59,434 nt of DNA from Xenorhabdus mauleonii (GTDB lineage Bacteria; Pseudomonadota; Gammaproteobacteria; Enterobacterales; Enterobacteriaceae). Shown piece by piece: positions 17,475 to 26,261 of the stretch. Positions within the stretch are counted from its first letter, which is position 1, and each line of letters opens with the position of its first letter. The DNA is taken from assembly GCF_900113945.1 (NCBI RefSeq), contig NZ_FORG01000025.1:1-59434 (forward strand). Reading direction: 5' to 3'. The position numbers and the translations under genes were made by a program. The notes under the pieces are model-generated. The model worked only from the letters and a program-made list of their open reading frames with translations, ran no database searches and was not told the origin of the DNA.

Positions 17475-18476
17475 ATGGATTACCAAAAACTGCTCGCAAC
17501 ATTATTGCCCTCCCCACCTCTTCCTTCTGCTTTGCTTCCGCTAACGTTAATGACTTTGGATGACTGGGGAATAGTGACTGCAATCGGTGCTGACAGTAAA
17601 AAATATTTACAGGGGCAGGTAACCGCAGATATCAATTTGCTTGGTAATAACCAACATGTGCTGGCTGCTCACTGCGATGCTAAAGGGAAAATGTTGAGTA
17701 ATTTACGGCTGTTTCACCGTAATGGAGGGTTTGCTTATATTTTGCGTCGCAGCCTGCTTGAAATGCAGCTCAATGAATTAAAGAAATATGCTGTATTTTC
17801 CAAGGTTGAGTTGGCAGAAGACAAAAAAAGCCTGCTATTGGGCGTTGCCGGCAAAGGGGCGCGTGATGCATTGGCAACATTTTTCCCAATGCTCCCTGAT
17901 ACGGATAATCCTGTCACGCAGGAGGGTTCCACGACATTACTCTATTTCCCATTGCCGACAGAACGGTTTTTATTAGTCACAAATACAGAGATGGCAACAG
18001 AGCTGGTGGAAAAACTCGAAGCGCCTCTCAATGATAGCCAGCAGTGGCTGGCGCTGGAGATGGAAGCTGGTTTGCCCGTGATTGAAACTCAAACCAGTGC
18101 CCGGTTTACACCACAAGCGGCCAATCTTCAAGCGATTGAGGGAAGCATCAGCTTTGAAAAAGGGATGTATATGGGGCTGGCGACAGTAGCGCGGACTAAA
18201 TATCGCGGTGTGAACAAACGGGCAATGTATTGGTTAGCCGGAAGTGCCAGCCATCTCCCTTCTGTCGGAGATGAACTGGAATGGCAATTGGGGGGGAGCT
18301 GGCGCCGAACCGGGATTGTGCTTTCTGCGGTGAGAATGTCAGATGATACGATTTGGATACAGATCGTCATGAGCAATGACATGAATGTAGAAAATGTATT
18401 CCGCCTGCTTAATGACGAGGGGTATTCATTGGCTATTCAAATGCTGCCTTATCCGCTGGATGATGAAGATGAATAG
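17475..18476 (+). CDS. ygfZ: YgfZ-family folate-binding protein with altered signature motif
   Basis: A 333-residue member of the YgfZ/GcvT-like family, which in E. coli uses tetrahydrofolate and supports repair or assembly of iron-sulfur enzymes and tRNA thiomethylation. Family landmarks are LQGQVTADI near residue 50, the [15 protein letters not shown] segment, and the region before KYRGVNKRA. The invariant K-G-C-Y-x-G-Q-E signature reads here K229-G-M-Y-M-G-L-A. The functionally important cysteine (E. coli Cys228) is Met231 and the Gln-Glu pair is lost. I use the ATG at 17475 with AGAGGGA 5 nt upstream; a TTG ten codons earlier is less likely. The usual sdhE/cptA neighbours are absent, so this could be a diverged paralogue. 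Confidence 0.85.
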   Translation: MDYQKLLATLLPSPPLPSALLPLTLMTLDDWGIVTAIGADSKKYLQGQVTADINLLGNNQHVLAAHCDAKGKMLSNLRLFHRNGGFAYILRRSLLEMQLNELKKYAVFSKVELAEDKKSLLLGVAGKGARDALATFFPMLPDTDNPVTQEGSTTLLYFPLPTERFLLVTNTEMATELVEKLEAPLNDSQQWLALEMEAGLPVIETQTSARFTPQAANLQAIEGSISFEKGMYMGLATVARTKYRGVNKRAMYWLAGSASHLPSVGDELEWQLGGSWRRTGIVLSAVRMSDDTIWIQIVMSNDMNVENVFRLLNDEGYSLAIQMLPYPLDDEDE

Positions 18477-18495
18477 TGCTCCCCATCAGGCCATT

Positions 18496-18876
18496 TTATG
18501 GGTTATGCAGGGCGATGATTAATTCAATTTCTATTTGTAAATCGGGATGGATCAAATTTGAAACTTCAACCAGAGAGCAGGCCGGCAGATTACTGCCATA
18601 AAAATCAAATAATAATGGGCGAACAAGGGGAAGTTGGCTGATATCTTTAACAAAAATAGTGAATTTAACCAGATCGGACTTATTCCGTTTCTCTTGTTCG
18701 AGTATTAAATCAATTTGCTGAAGGATGGCACTGGTTTGTGATTCAACATCATGATGCTGTGCATTTGTACCCAGGGCGGTTAATCCTGAAACATATAACA
18801 GGTCATGATGTTTGGTCGCATGTACGTAAGGGCCTTTGATTTGAGGTAAATTGTCATAATTTATTCGAGTAACCAA
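18496..18876 (-). CDS. RidA (YjgF/YER057c/UK114) family protein
   Basis: A 126-residue single-domain RidA-fold protein. Segments PQIKGPYVHATKHHDLLYVSGLT and VKFTIFVKDISQLPLVRPL match the family, but the C-terminal R-x-x-x-E segment is not canonical: the usual active-site region reads PACSLVEVSNL, without the Arg that binds the substrate carboxylate in true RidA. It is therefore more likely a RidA-subfamily member than the housekeeping imine deaminase. The start is TTG at 18874-18876, with AAGGAG ideally placed 6 nt upstream. It is convergent with ygfZ, separated by about 20 bp. Confidence 0.8.
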   Translation of the reverse strand: MVTRINYDNLPQIKGPYVHATKHHDLLYVSGLTALGTNAQHHDVESQTSAILQQIDLILEQEKRNKSDLVKFTIFVKDISQLPLVRPLLFDFYGSNLPACSLVEVSNLIHPDLQIEIELIIALHNP

Positions 18877-18973
18877 AATTAACTCCTTAACGATTTATAC
18901 GTTTCTTGTTCAGATTGCAGTATTGCTGTTTGCCCTGAAATCTGAAACTTATTGGGAATGAATTTCGATACGA

Positions 18974-19264
18974 TCAAATTGTATCGGTGGTGAAAACCTG
19001 TACGATATCGGTTAATTCTAACGACATGTAATATTTCGTATGCTCATATTCAAAGTGTTGCTTGAGTGAATCATTATCAATAAATTTTTCCCACATAATA
19101 AATGAGCGGGGATTTTCTCTGGATTGTTGGATGAAGAAAATTTCACACCCTGGCTCTAACAATGTTTTCTGTTGCAGTTTTTTAAGCTCTTTTACAATAA
19201 CATCAAGATCTGCTTTCTCTTTTGCTTTAATTTCTGCTGTGACGAAATATCCATTTTTATACAT
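18974..19264 (-). CDS. ABM-domain protein, putative quinol monooxygenase
   Basis: A 96-residue antibiotic-biosynthesis-monooxygenase-fold protein (dimeric alpha-beta barrel). Features are an initial FVTAEIKAK strand, the LLEPGCEIFFIQQSREN segment, FIMWEKFIDNDSLKQHF and the HTKYYM tail, all typical of the YgiN-like group. Such small cofactor-free enzymes oxidise quinols or aromatic compounds. It lies just upstream of the RidA-like gene on the same strand (97 bp apart), so the two may be cotranscribed. No soxbox is seen upstream. Substrate unknown. Confidence 0.82.
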   Translation of the reverse strand: MYKNGYFVTAEIKAKEKADLDVIVKELKKLQQKTLLEPGCEIFFIQQSRENPRSFIMWEKFIDNDSLKQHFEYEHTKYYMSLELTDIVQVFTTDTI

Positions 19265-19445
19265 GAAGTGTAGCCTTGTTATTCCTGATAAAGTGTTTGA
19301 TGGAGATATTTAACACTTTTTATTAAATGAAGCCTGTCAATATAACGTCAGATATTTTATTCCATCAATTGATAATAACTCTACTATTCTAAATATGTTA
19401 TTTATGTTTTGGGTGTAAATTAATGTATTGCCCTTAGTGTTTATT

Positions 19446-20000
19446 TCAAGGAATCAATAGCATTTTCTTAAATTGGTGGGTGGCTGTTTCTGGGTTATCG
19501 AGATTGATAAAACAGAGAGATTGCCATTTTTGTGTTTGGATGGCTTGTTTTGAAGCAGGGGAGACCCAAGCCGGATAAACACGCATGGCTCTTTTTCCTT
19601 CTTTAGGCGGCGTTGAAAAAATACCTTTTTGCATCAAAATGCGTGAATCAAAGAGAAAAATACCTTTCTGATGTTCTGTAAAAGTTGCGATCAAACAGAA
19701 GTCGATATTATCACTTTGATCAAAAGGCATTATCTCTGAATCTGGTGTCGGCCTTTTCCACAACGTAACAAATTGCCCCAGTTTATTGGGTGTGGTTTTT
19801 GCCTGACGAAAAACTATCGATTTGCCATTTAATGTAAATCGCATGGCGCTATAATCACGGCTTTCTGCTTCACAATAGGGTGAGGTGTCTAAATGTAGGC
19901 CGGAAGACTGTAAGAGGTATTCTTGTATTTCGGTGAATATACGGGGTAGCCTAGTTGTATTTAGTAATGCAGAATGGTTATCTGACTTTAATGATGACAA
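19446..20000 (-). CDS. mepB: MepB family protein
   Basis: A 184-residue protein resembling MepB, a conserved protein first named for its place in the Staphylococcus aureus mepRAB efflux operon and of unknown biochemical role. Landmarks are SRDYSAMRFTLNGKSIVFRQAK, GQFVTLWKRP, GIFLFDSRIL and GKRAMRVYPAWV. The start is a TTG at 19998-20000 preceded by AGGA at 7 nt; the next ATG would delete most of the conserved region. It is a single gene with no mepA nearby. The name reflects family membership only. Confidence 0.78.
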   Translation of the reverse strand: MSSLKSDNHSALLNTTRLPRIFTEIQEYLLQSSGLHLDTSPYCEAESRDYSAMRFTLNGKSIVFRQAKTTPNKLGQFVTLWKRPTPDSEIMPFDQSDNIDFCLIATFTEHQKGIFLFDSRILMQKGIFSTPPKEGKRAMRVYPAWVSPASKQAIQTQKWQSLCFINLDNPETATHQFKKMLLIP

Positions 20001-20126
20001 ATTATATTCCTTTTATTGTTTTGAACACCTGCTGTAAGAAGTCATTTTGAAAAATAGCTCTGAAAAACTAATAAACAAATGGCTCTTTAGCGAACAATTT
20101 ACCTCATCAATAGAGAATATTAAAAA

Positions 20127-20767
20127 TTAATCATCATCAAAATCTGCTAAATTTATACCGGTAAAATGATTGTACCTTGGGCTATTGGGATTAATGACTC
20201 GAGTGTTTCCTTCAAAAATACGTACTCTATATCTATCTGGGAGTTTAATCTTAAACCACCTGTGAGCAATAGAATCAATTCTTGATATATATACGTGTTT
20301 TCCGCGAGGTGTAGTGTTGATTGTACCTTTATATCCCAAAATCCAACCCACTTTGACCTTTTTTTCAGTTAACGCATTGAGAAAATCGGTTACAAATTCC
20401 GGATTAGCGCTGTGACATGATTTTAAAGAAATTAAGCCGACTTCTTTAAGCCCATAACGGTGTAACATTTCAGCTAAACCTTTGCCAGTAAGGTAATCAT
20501 CGGCATCTATGCCAATATAACAGCCTGAAGCCTCGTTCGCTCGTGGATTGGCTCTGGTGCCATGGGCAAAATAAGAAGTTTTGAATCAAGATCACAGTTC
20601 CTAAAGGGAGGTGGTGTGCTATGCAAAGGCCAGAAATGCTCTACACCCCGATAAGCGTAACATCTTGCTGGCGGCACTCTATACCGTTTTCTGGCCTCAT
20701 TCGCAGCGAAATAGATGTTATCTTCTATGCCATTGAATAACAGAAAAAATACTTTTTCCCATTTCAT
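20127..20767 (-). pseudogene. Frameshifted clan-CD-like cysteine peptidase homologue
   Basis: Two adjacent minus-strand reading frames (20507-20767 and 20127-20468) join into one protein of about 213 residues if a single missing base is restored near the CCC run at 20564-20566. The joined protein then reads KLLILP-HGTRANP and, further on, GLISLKSCHSA. Hydrophobic strands ending in His-Gly and in Cys are the hallmark catalytic dyad of clan-CD peptidases (caspase, gingipain and C80 toxin-processing folds). A later GWILGYKG strand fits the fold. I do not recognise a named family. As given, the first frame ends 20 codons after the shift, so the gene is inactive unless this is a sequencing error or programmed shift. 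Confidence 0.6.
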
Positions 20768-20847
20768 TTGTTAGTTCCTGATCTTTATATTTTTAATGGA
20801 ATATATAACCATGGTCACTATATGCATAATGAGACTATTTCATTTTA

Positions 20848-20884
20848 ATAAAAAAGCTCTCTACCCAATAGGATAGAGAGCTTG
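20848..20884 (-). terminator. Rho-independent terminator after mltD
   Basis: Stem with AAGCTCTCTA-type arms (20854-20864 with 20871-20883, one mismatch, short loop). On the minus strand it is followed by a run of T. It lies about 40 bp past the mltD stop. Confidence 0.8.
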
Positions 20885-20922
20885 CAAGTATCAAATAATC
20901 TTAAGGTATTTAGTTGAGGTAG

Positions 20923-22254
20923 TTAGTTAAGATAAAGCGTCAGGGCCATGCCTGGTTTCATCCCTTTAACGTTGATCTTTTTATTCCAACTTATTAAATC
21001 CTTGAGATTTACGCCGTGATGTTTGGCGATGCTGGTAAAGGAATCACCTTTGCGTACCCGGTAGGTGACAGGGCCACTGGTATCGACTTTCAATACTTGC
21101 CCAATCTTGAGGCGATCAGCCGTTTTCAGGCCATTCAGCCGCTGCAACTCTCTGTGCGTGGTATTGAAGCGTTTAGCAATGGCTGACAATGTATCCCCAG
21201 AACGAACGGTGTACTGACTTCTTTGCTGTAATTTACGGGTATTATTTACCACAGACAGACGGATGTCTTTCAATACGCCCTCATCAGCCAGTGAAGCCTT
21301 GAGCTGATGCACATTCTTCTTTGGCAGCATGATGTAATGCGGGCCATGAGGAGAAGTCATGCCTTGTTTATAACCGGGGTTATATGCCCTGATTGATGTT
21401 AACGATAAACCCGATAACTCAGCCGCTTGCGACAACATAATTGGCTGCCCGATTTCAACTTTGGCCAGTGCTTTTTGGTCGTTGGGTTTTGGCAGGGTAA
21501 AATTAAATTTTTCGTTGTTGCGGATAATATTAGTCAATGCCAATACCTTGGGCACATAGTTCATGGTTTCCCGCGGCAACGACAATGACCAGAAATCTGT
21601 TGGCTTACCCTTTGCCTCATTATCCCGGATTGCGCGTATCACACGGCCTTCACCGCTATTGTAGGCGGCGATGGTCAATAACCAATCCCCATTGAATCGT
21701 TTGTTCAAACGCTCAAGCATATCTAATGCAGCCGTCGTGGATGCAGCAACATCACGGCGGGCATCGTACCACTTATCCTGCGTCAGACCATAATGCTGAC
21801 CCGTGCTCGGGATAATCTGCCATAAACCAGCTGCTTTGGCATAAGAGGTGGCATGGGGATTAAAAGCACTCTCCACTATGGGCAGCAGTACCAATTCCAT
21901 TGGCATATGGCGTTTATCAAGCTGCTCAACTATCCAATAGATATACGGTTCCGCCCGTAAAGTTACATTTTGGAGATAGCTCTTGTGTTTCAGGTAGTAG
22001 TTTTGTTGCTTAAGAACCCTGCTATTGTCAGGAATGTCCATCTTCAACTCATCACGAATATGTCCCCATAAATCTTGTTGGATTGTCGGAGTCTCCTGCC
22101 AGCTTGCAGAGTTTCCTTGCCCTGCAATACCGCCTGTTTTCTGATTCGTTGAAGACATCTTCTGTGTTTGCTGCGAGGCCGGAGTCTTTGTTTGCAGACT
22201 CGATTGGCATCCGGCAAGCAAAACAGAAGCGAGCAAAATCGCTTTTGTCTTCAT
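20923..22254 (-). CDS. mltD: Membrane-bound lytic murein transglycosylase D
   Basis: A 443-residue outer-membrane lipoprotein. The signal peptide ends in the lipobox LLAG-C (Cys17). A soluble-lytic-transglycosylase domain follows, with catalytic Glu in PIVESAFNP and a downstream AAYNSGEGRV motif. Two C-terminal LysM domains (YTVRSGDTLSAIAKRF and YRVRKGDSFTSIAKHH) bind peptidoglycan. It cleaves glycan strands to 1,6-anhydro products during wall remodelling. Start is the ATG at 22252-22254; a longer reading would place 17 residues before the lipoprotein signal. It is next to gloB in the order conserved in enterobacteria. Confidence 0.95.
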   Translation of the reverse strand: MKTKAILLASVLLAGCQSSLQTKTPASQQTQKMSSTNQKTGGIAGQGNSASWQETPTIQQDLWGHIRDELKMDIPDNSRVLKQQNYYLKHKSYLQNVTLRAEPYIYWIVEQLDKRHMPMELVLLPIVESAFNPHATSYAKAAGLWQIIPSTGQHYGLTQDKWYDARRDVAASTTAALDMLERLNKRFNGDWLLTIAAYNSGEGRVIRAIRDNEAKGKPTDFWSLSLPRETMNYVPKVLALTNIIRNNEKFNFTLPKPNDQKALAKVEIGQPIMLSQAAELSGLSLTSIRAYNPGYKQGMTSPHGPHYIMLPKKNVHQLKASLADEGVLKDIRLSVVNNTRKLQQRSQYTVRSGDTLSAIAKRFNTTHRELQRLNGLKTADRLKIGQVLKVDTSGPVTYRVRKGDSFTSIAKHHGVNLKDLISWNKKINVKGMKPGMALTLYLN

Positions 22255-22326
22255 GTTCTCTTTTGATGTTTGTCTAAAAGGTGAGCAATCATACTGACCT
22301 ATCACGCAGAAGACAACCCAGAAAAA

Positions 22327-23082
22327 TCAAAATTGATCTTTATAAGCTCTTAATTGCTGAAAAACAGAAGAAAGTGGTATTGAATTAGGTTTGATACCGA
22401 TATTTTTTTGTAAATCAATATCGTGACAATTTAAGAAGACATTGATTTTTTTCTCTTTTTGTAAAGTAGTAGGGACGGTTGCCTGTTGGTTTTCCCGCAT
22501 CTCAATGATTTTTTGATAATAATCGTGAATAGTTTGATTATTGGGCAATATTGATTTTGCAAAAGTCATATTCGCCGCAGTATATTCGTGTGCACAGCAG
22601 ATCAATGTGTCATCGGGCAGTGATGCAATTTTTTCGAGAGAAGAAAACATCTGTTCGGCCGTACCTTCAAATAATCTTCCACAGCCGCCAGAGAATAATG
22701 TGTCACCACAAAACAGGTAAGGTGCCTGATAGAATGCAATGTGACCCAGTGTGTGACCCGGTAATTCTATGACTTTAAAAGAGAAATTTTCCACATTCAC
22801 AATGTCATTTTCATGGACAATATGAGTTGCGCCCTTGGTTCGGGTCTCTTCAGGGCCATAGATTGGTAAGTCAGGATGTTGATTGAGCAATCCGGCAACG
22901 CCACCCACATGATCGTGATGATGGTGCGTCAGCAGGATTGCCGCAGGGGTAATCTGATTTGCTGCTAGAATATCAAGCACAGGTTGAGATTCAGCGGGAT
23001 CGACAATAACACAATGCTTGCTTTCATCACAAAGTAACCAAATGTAGTTATCCGAAAGTACAGGGATCCTGATAAGATTCAT
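22327..23082 (-). CDS. gloB: Hydroxyacylglutathione hydrolase (glyoxalase II)
   Basis: A 251-residue zinc hydrolase that splits S-lactoylglutathione to lactate and glutathione, completing methylglyoxal detoxification. The dinuclear site motif THHHHDHVGG is present, followed by LPGHTLGHIAFY, the FCGDTLFSGGCGRLFEG segment and CCAHEYTAAN. The start at the ATG at 23080-23082 (MNLIRIPVL) matches the family N-terminus; upstream in-frame codons would overlap the divergent methyltransferase gene. Cytoplasmic. Divergent from yafS, as in E. coli. Confidence 0.96.
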   Translation of the reverse strand: MNLIRIPVLSDNYIWLLCDESKHCVIVDPAESQPVLDILAANQITPAAILLTHHHHDHVGGVAGLLNQHPDLPIYGPEETRTKGATHIVHENDIVNVENFSFKVIELPGHTLGHIAFYQAPYLFCGDTLFSGGCGRLFEGTAEQMFSSLEKIASLPDDTLICCAHEYTAANMTFAKSILPNNQTIHDYYQKIIEMRENQQATVPTTLQKEKKINVFLNCHDIDLQKNIGIKPNSIPLSSVFQQLRAYKDQF

Positions 23083-23169
23083 TATATGCCTCATTTGGGT
23101 AGCCGATTTTATTTTCGTCAGTGATTTCATTTTCGTGATCAATTTACCGTAGGTTGAAAGGAAGATGAC

Positions 23170-23892
23170 ATGCGAGCAGAACATTCAGTCAAGCAAATAA
23201 TAGCACCGGTGTCTTGGGCTGAGTTGCCGTGGGGAGAATATTACCGCGCCGCTTTGGAACGTCAATTGGAACCGTGGTGGCCAAAAGTTTTTGGTTTGCA
23301 CTTATTGAAAATCGGTCATTTAAGTACAGAAATTGATAGCCGCTCTTGCTTAATCAGACATCAGGTCAACATCGGTTTACAAGGGGAAAATATGAACGTG
23401 ATAACCGATCCCCATTACCTGCCTTTTGCCACTAAATCTGTTGATGCCTGCCTGCTGTCGCATATGCTGACTTACAGCATTGATCCCCATTGGTTATTGA
23501 GAGAGGTAGACAGAGTTTTGATTGATGATGGCTGGTTGATTATCAGCGGCTTTAATCCAATGAGTTTATTGGGTTTAAGAAAAGTGATATCGCCTGTCTA
23601 CCGCCAGCTACCCTGCAAAGCTCAAATGTTTTCCATGTTTCGCCAATTGGATTGGCTCAGACTTCTGAATTATGAAGTGCTTTACCATACTAATTTTCAC
23701 ACGTTACCGTGGCAAAGTGGAAGCAACGGAAATGGCGATTCTAAACCGGCAACCTCAATGTTTGGTTGCTTGAATGTGATTATTGCCCGCAAGCGGACAA
23801 TACCTTTGACATTAAATCCTATGCGGGCAACCTTGTTGAGGCCGAAGTTCAATCGAGCGTTGGGCGCAGTGAAAAATTTTCATCGGCGCTAA
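23170..23892 (+). CDS. yafS: YafS-like SAM-dependent methyltransferase
   Basis: A 240-residue class I methyltransferase of the YafS type. Residues ~85-130 hold the acidic and hydrophobic strands of the Rossmann fold (YLPFATKSVDACLLSHMLTYS, split by a helix, then LLREVDRVLIDDGWLIISGFNP). The usual GxGxG motif I is weak: the corresponding region is GLQGENMNV. AGGA lies 8 nt before the ATG. It sits between divergent gloB and rnhA as in E. coli. The methylated substrate is unknown. Confidence 0.85.
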   Translation: MRAEHSVKQIIAPVSWAELPWGEYYRAALERQLEPWWPKVFGLHLLKIGHLSTEIDSRSCLIRHQVNIGLQGENMNVITDPHYLPFATKSVDACLLSHMLTYSIDPHWLLREVDRVLIDDGWLIISGFNPMSLLGLRKVISPVYRQLPCKAQMFSMFRQLDWLRLLNYEVLYHTNFHTLPWQSGSNGNGDSKPATSMFGCLNVIIARKRTIPLTLNPMRATLLRPKFNRALGAVKNFHRR

Positions 23893-23971
23893 TCTCTTTC
23901 TGGCTTGGCATAACCAGTAATGAAGAATATTAAGCAACGAAAGATAATAAACAACGAAAGTTATTCAGTGA

Positions 23972-24442
23972 TTAATTTTCACTTTCGATATAGCCTTCAT
24001 CGGCGTGGGTTGGGTTGCCGGCGGCTGTACGGGCCAGTTCATCGCATATTTCGTTTTCCCGATGCCCGGTATGCCCCCTTACCCAGCGCCAGTCAATGTC
24101 ATGCTGTGAGATGGCCTTATCAAGTCTCTGCCAGAGATCAACATTGATGACAGGGGATTTGTCCGCTTTTTTCCACCCGCGTTTCTTCCAGTTGTGGATC
24201 CACTGGGTAATGCCTTGGCGTACATATTGGCTGTCAGTTGTCAGAATCACAGTGCAAGGGCGCTTGAGTGTTTCCAGCCCGACAATGGCAGCCATTAATT
24301 CCATGCGGTTGTTGGTCGTACGGAAATAGCCACCGCTCAGCTTTTTTTCGTGTTGCTGGTAACGGAGTAAAATACCGTATCCGCCGGGGCCGGGATTGCC
24401 GAGGCAAGAACCATCGGTGAAAATTTCTACCTGTTTGTTCAT
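23972..24442 (-). CDS. rnhA: Ribonuclease HI
   Basis: A 156-residue enzyme that degrades the RNA strand of RNA-DNA hybrids. The catalytic carboxylates are visible: Asp10 ([14 protein letters not shown]), Glu48 ([10 protein letters not shown]), Asp70 (TTDSQYV) and Asp134 (ENEICDELA). His124 in RGHTGHREN is the mobile catalytic loop. Length matches E. coli (155). Cytoplasmic. It is divergent from dnaQ across 63 bp, so the two share a compact double promoter region as in other enterobacteria. Confidence 0.97.
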   Translation of the reverse strand: MNKQVEIFTDGSCLGNPGPGGYGILLRYQQHEKKLSGGYFRTTNNRMELMAAIVGLETLKRPCTVILTTDSQYVRQGITQWIHNWKKRGWKKADKSPVINVDLWQRLDKAISQHDIDWRWVRGHTGHRENEICDELARTAAGNPTHADEGYIESEN

Positions 24443-24505
24443 TTTTGGTAGACTCTTCCTATATCATCTTTAATCAAAAATCTAAGTCTGACACAAAAAA
24501 ACACT

Positions 24506-25255
24506 ATGAGCACTGCAATTACCCGTCAAATCGTCCTCGATACCGAAACAACCGGTATGAATAAGTTAGGTGTTCACTATGAAGGACACAACATTATTGA
24601 AATTGGTGCCGTAGAGGTCATCAACCGTCGACTGACGGGGCGCAATTATCATATTTATATTAAACCAGACCGTTTGGTTGATCCGGAAGCGTTTGAAGTT
24701 CATGGGATCAGTGATGAGTTTTTGCAGGATAAGCCGAAATTTGCTGATATCGCGGATGAATTCATTGAGTTTATTCGTGGCGCTGAATTGATCATCCATA
24801 ACGCAGCGTTTGATATCGGCTTCATGGATTATGAATTCAGTAAGTTAAATAGAGATATTCCGCCAACGGCTGATTTTTGTACCATTACAGACAGCTTGCT
24901 GTTGGCAAGAAAGCTTTTCCCGGGTAAGCGCAATAACCTCGACGCATTGTGTGACCGTTATCATATAGATAACTCAAAACGTACTCTCCACGGCGCATTG
25001 CTCGATGCCGAGATTTTGTCCGACGTCTATTTGGCGATGACAGGCGGCCAGACTTCATTGGCATTTTCAATGGAAGGGGAGGCTTCAACTAATTCTTTGG
25101 TTTCAGAAATCCAGAAAGTTGCTCGGCCCCAATCTGGGCTGAAAGTTGTTTATGCTTCTGATGAAGAATTAATCCAACATGAGTCCCGTTTAGATCTGGT
25201 GGAAAAAAAGGGAGGAAGTTGTCTCTGGCGTCTGGAACCTGAGCAGGCCAATTAA
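24506..25255 (+). CDS. dnaQ: DNA polymerase III epsilon subunit (proofreading exonuclease)
   Basis: A 249-residue DEDDh 3'-5' exonuclease that proofreads within the Pol III core. ExoI is VLDTETTGM (Asp and Glu), ExoII is HNAAFDIGFMDYEF and ExoIII is HGALLDAEILSDVY with the general-base His. Next comes QTSLAF, the clamp-binding motif that anchors epsilon to the beta sliding clamp. The C-terminal segment binds the polymerase subunit. Divergent from rnhA. The next gene is tRNA-Asp, also the enterobacterial arrangement. Confidence 0.97.
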   Translation: MSTAITRQIVLDTETTGMNKLGVHYEGHNIIEIGAVEVINRRLTGRNYHIYIKPDRLVDPEAFEVHGISDEFLQDKPKFADIADEFIEFIRGAELIIHNAAFDIGFMDYEFSKLNRDIPPTADFCTITDSLLLARKLFPGKRNNLDALCDRYHIDNSKRTLHGALLDAEILSDVYLAMTGGQTSLAFSMEGEASTNSLVSEIQKVARPQSGLKVVYASDEELIQHESRLDLVEKKGGSCLWRLEPEQAN

Positions 25256-25452
25256 CCATCAAGCAGGTTTACCGGAAGAAAGCGGGATTATTGAGAGAAT
25301 AATAGCTGTTGGTGCAAAATAGCAGCAAAGATAGGAAAAATTCACCATAAAGGTGAAAAACTGTTCAAGCGTGTGGTTTTCTTATAAAAAGCGATTGACG
25401 TCTTGTAATGAAGGCCGTATTATCCACCCCGTTCTTAACCAGAACGCCATGC

Positions 25453-25529
25453 GGTGCGGTAGTTCAGTTGGTTAGAATACCGGCCTGTCACGCCGGGGGT
25501 CGCGGGTTCGAGTCCCGTCCGCACCGCCA
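25453..25529 (+). tRNA. tRNA-Asp (GTC anticodon)
   Basis: A 77-nt cloverleaf: acceptor GGTGCGG pairs with CCGCACC, discriminator G and an encoded CCA end. The D arm has AGTTCAGTTGGTTAGA, the anticodon loop CCTGTCACG carries GTC, and the T arm is GGGTTCGAGTCCC. Very close to E. coli tRNA-Asp. Confidence 0.97.
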
Positions 25530-25538
25530 GAATATATA

Positions 25539-25567
25539 AGCCCTGAGTTTTTGACTCGGGGCTTTTT
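25539..25567 (+). terminator. Terminator after tRNA-Asp
   Basis: Stem AGCCCTGAGT / ACTCGGGGCT (one G-T pair, 5-nt loop) followed by a T tract, nine bases after the tRNA CCA. Confidence 0.85.
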
Positions 25568-25612
25568 CTTTTGTTTTTTTTCTTTTTTTCGCTCTGCCAC
25601 CAACCAAAAATC

Positions 25613-26158
25613 TTAGATCAGCTTATAAAAATAAGTTGTTCCTGCGAGTGTTCCGTCGGAGTTAATGGCGAAATTCGGAATACGTCCTGCTTCAATAAAA
25701 CCACATTTTTTATATAACGTTGAAGCCGGATCGTTAGTGCGAGTATCCAATACCAACAAGCTGCGTTGATGCTGCTTTGCCAACCGTTCTAACTCTTTCA
25801 TCAATATCTTGCCTATTCCTCGCTGGCGGTAGCGGGTGTGAACCATCATTTTTTCCACTTCGGCGCGGTGCAGCCCATTCTTTTTCTTACAAAGGGAAAG
25901 TTGCACTGAACCTGCTATTTTTCCACTCACCAAGGCAATCAGCAGAAGGCGGTGGCCGGATGCGATATCTGCTTCGACAGCTTGCCAGTATTGTGCTGCT
26001 TCGTTGTTTTCCAGCGGTGCAATAAAGCCGACAGAAGCATCACTTTCGACGCAATCGTGCAGTAATTCTATGAGTTCATTTTGTTTTGCTTGGATGGAAT
26101 TTAATAGTGTGAGGAGTGGGGTGGATATTGAACTTCGAGTAAGGTCGGATGTTGTCAT
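25613..26158 (-). CDS. GNAT family N-acetyltransferase
   Basis: A 181-residue acetyl-CoA-dependent acetyltransferase. The acyl-CoA-binding motif A is seen as VEKMMVHTRYRQRGIGKILM (R-x-x-G-x-G/A), followed by LLVLDTRTNDPASTLYKKCGFIEAG (motif B, in two parts) and a terminal TTYFYKLI strand. AGGA lies about 9 nt before the ATG. It is a single gene divergent from the macrodomain gene. The acceptor substrate cannot be predicted; antibiotic resistance is only one option. Confidence 0.85.
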   Translation of the reverse strand: MTTSDLTRSSISTPLLTLLNSIQAKQNELIELLHDCVESDASVGFIAPLENNEAAQYWQAVEADIASGHRLLLIALVSGKIAGSVQLSLCKKKNGLHRAEVEKMMVHTRYRQRGIGKILMKELERLAKQHQRSLLVLDTRTNDPASTLYKKCGFIEAGRIPNFAINSDGTLAGTTYFYKLI

Positions 26159-26261
26159 TGATATTGATCCTGAAACGATGTTGACCTGAAAATTGAGGAT
26201 GATTAAATATCATACAGTCAATTCTCTGTCAGGCATATAAAAATGAAAGGGGCAAAACATA

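Noticed and set aside
19265..19445. Possible soxbox upstream of the ABM monooxygenase gene, as small monooxygenases belong to the P. aeruginosa SoxR regulon
   Set aside because: No CCTCAAG...CTTGAGG-like sequence is present in this spacer.
20507..20767. Reading the upstream half as an independent 86-residue gene
   Set aside because: The reading frame that continues into the downstream half is open and aligns with a sensible His-Gly motif, so a frameshift in one gene is more likely.
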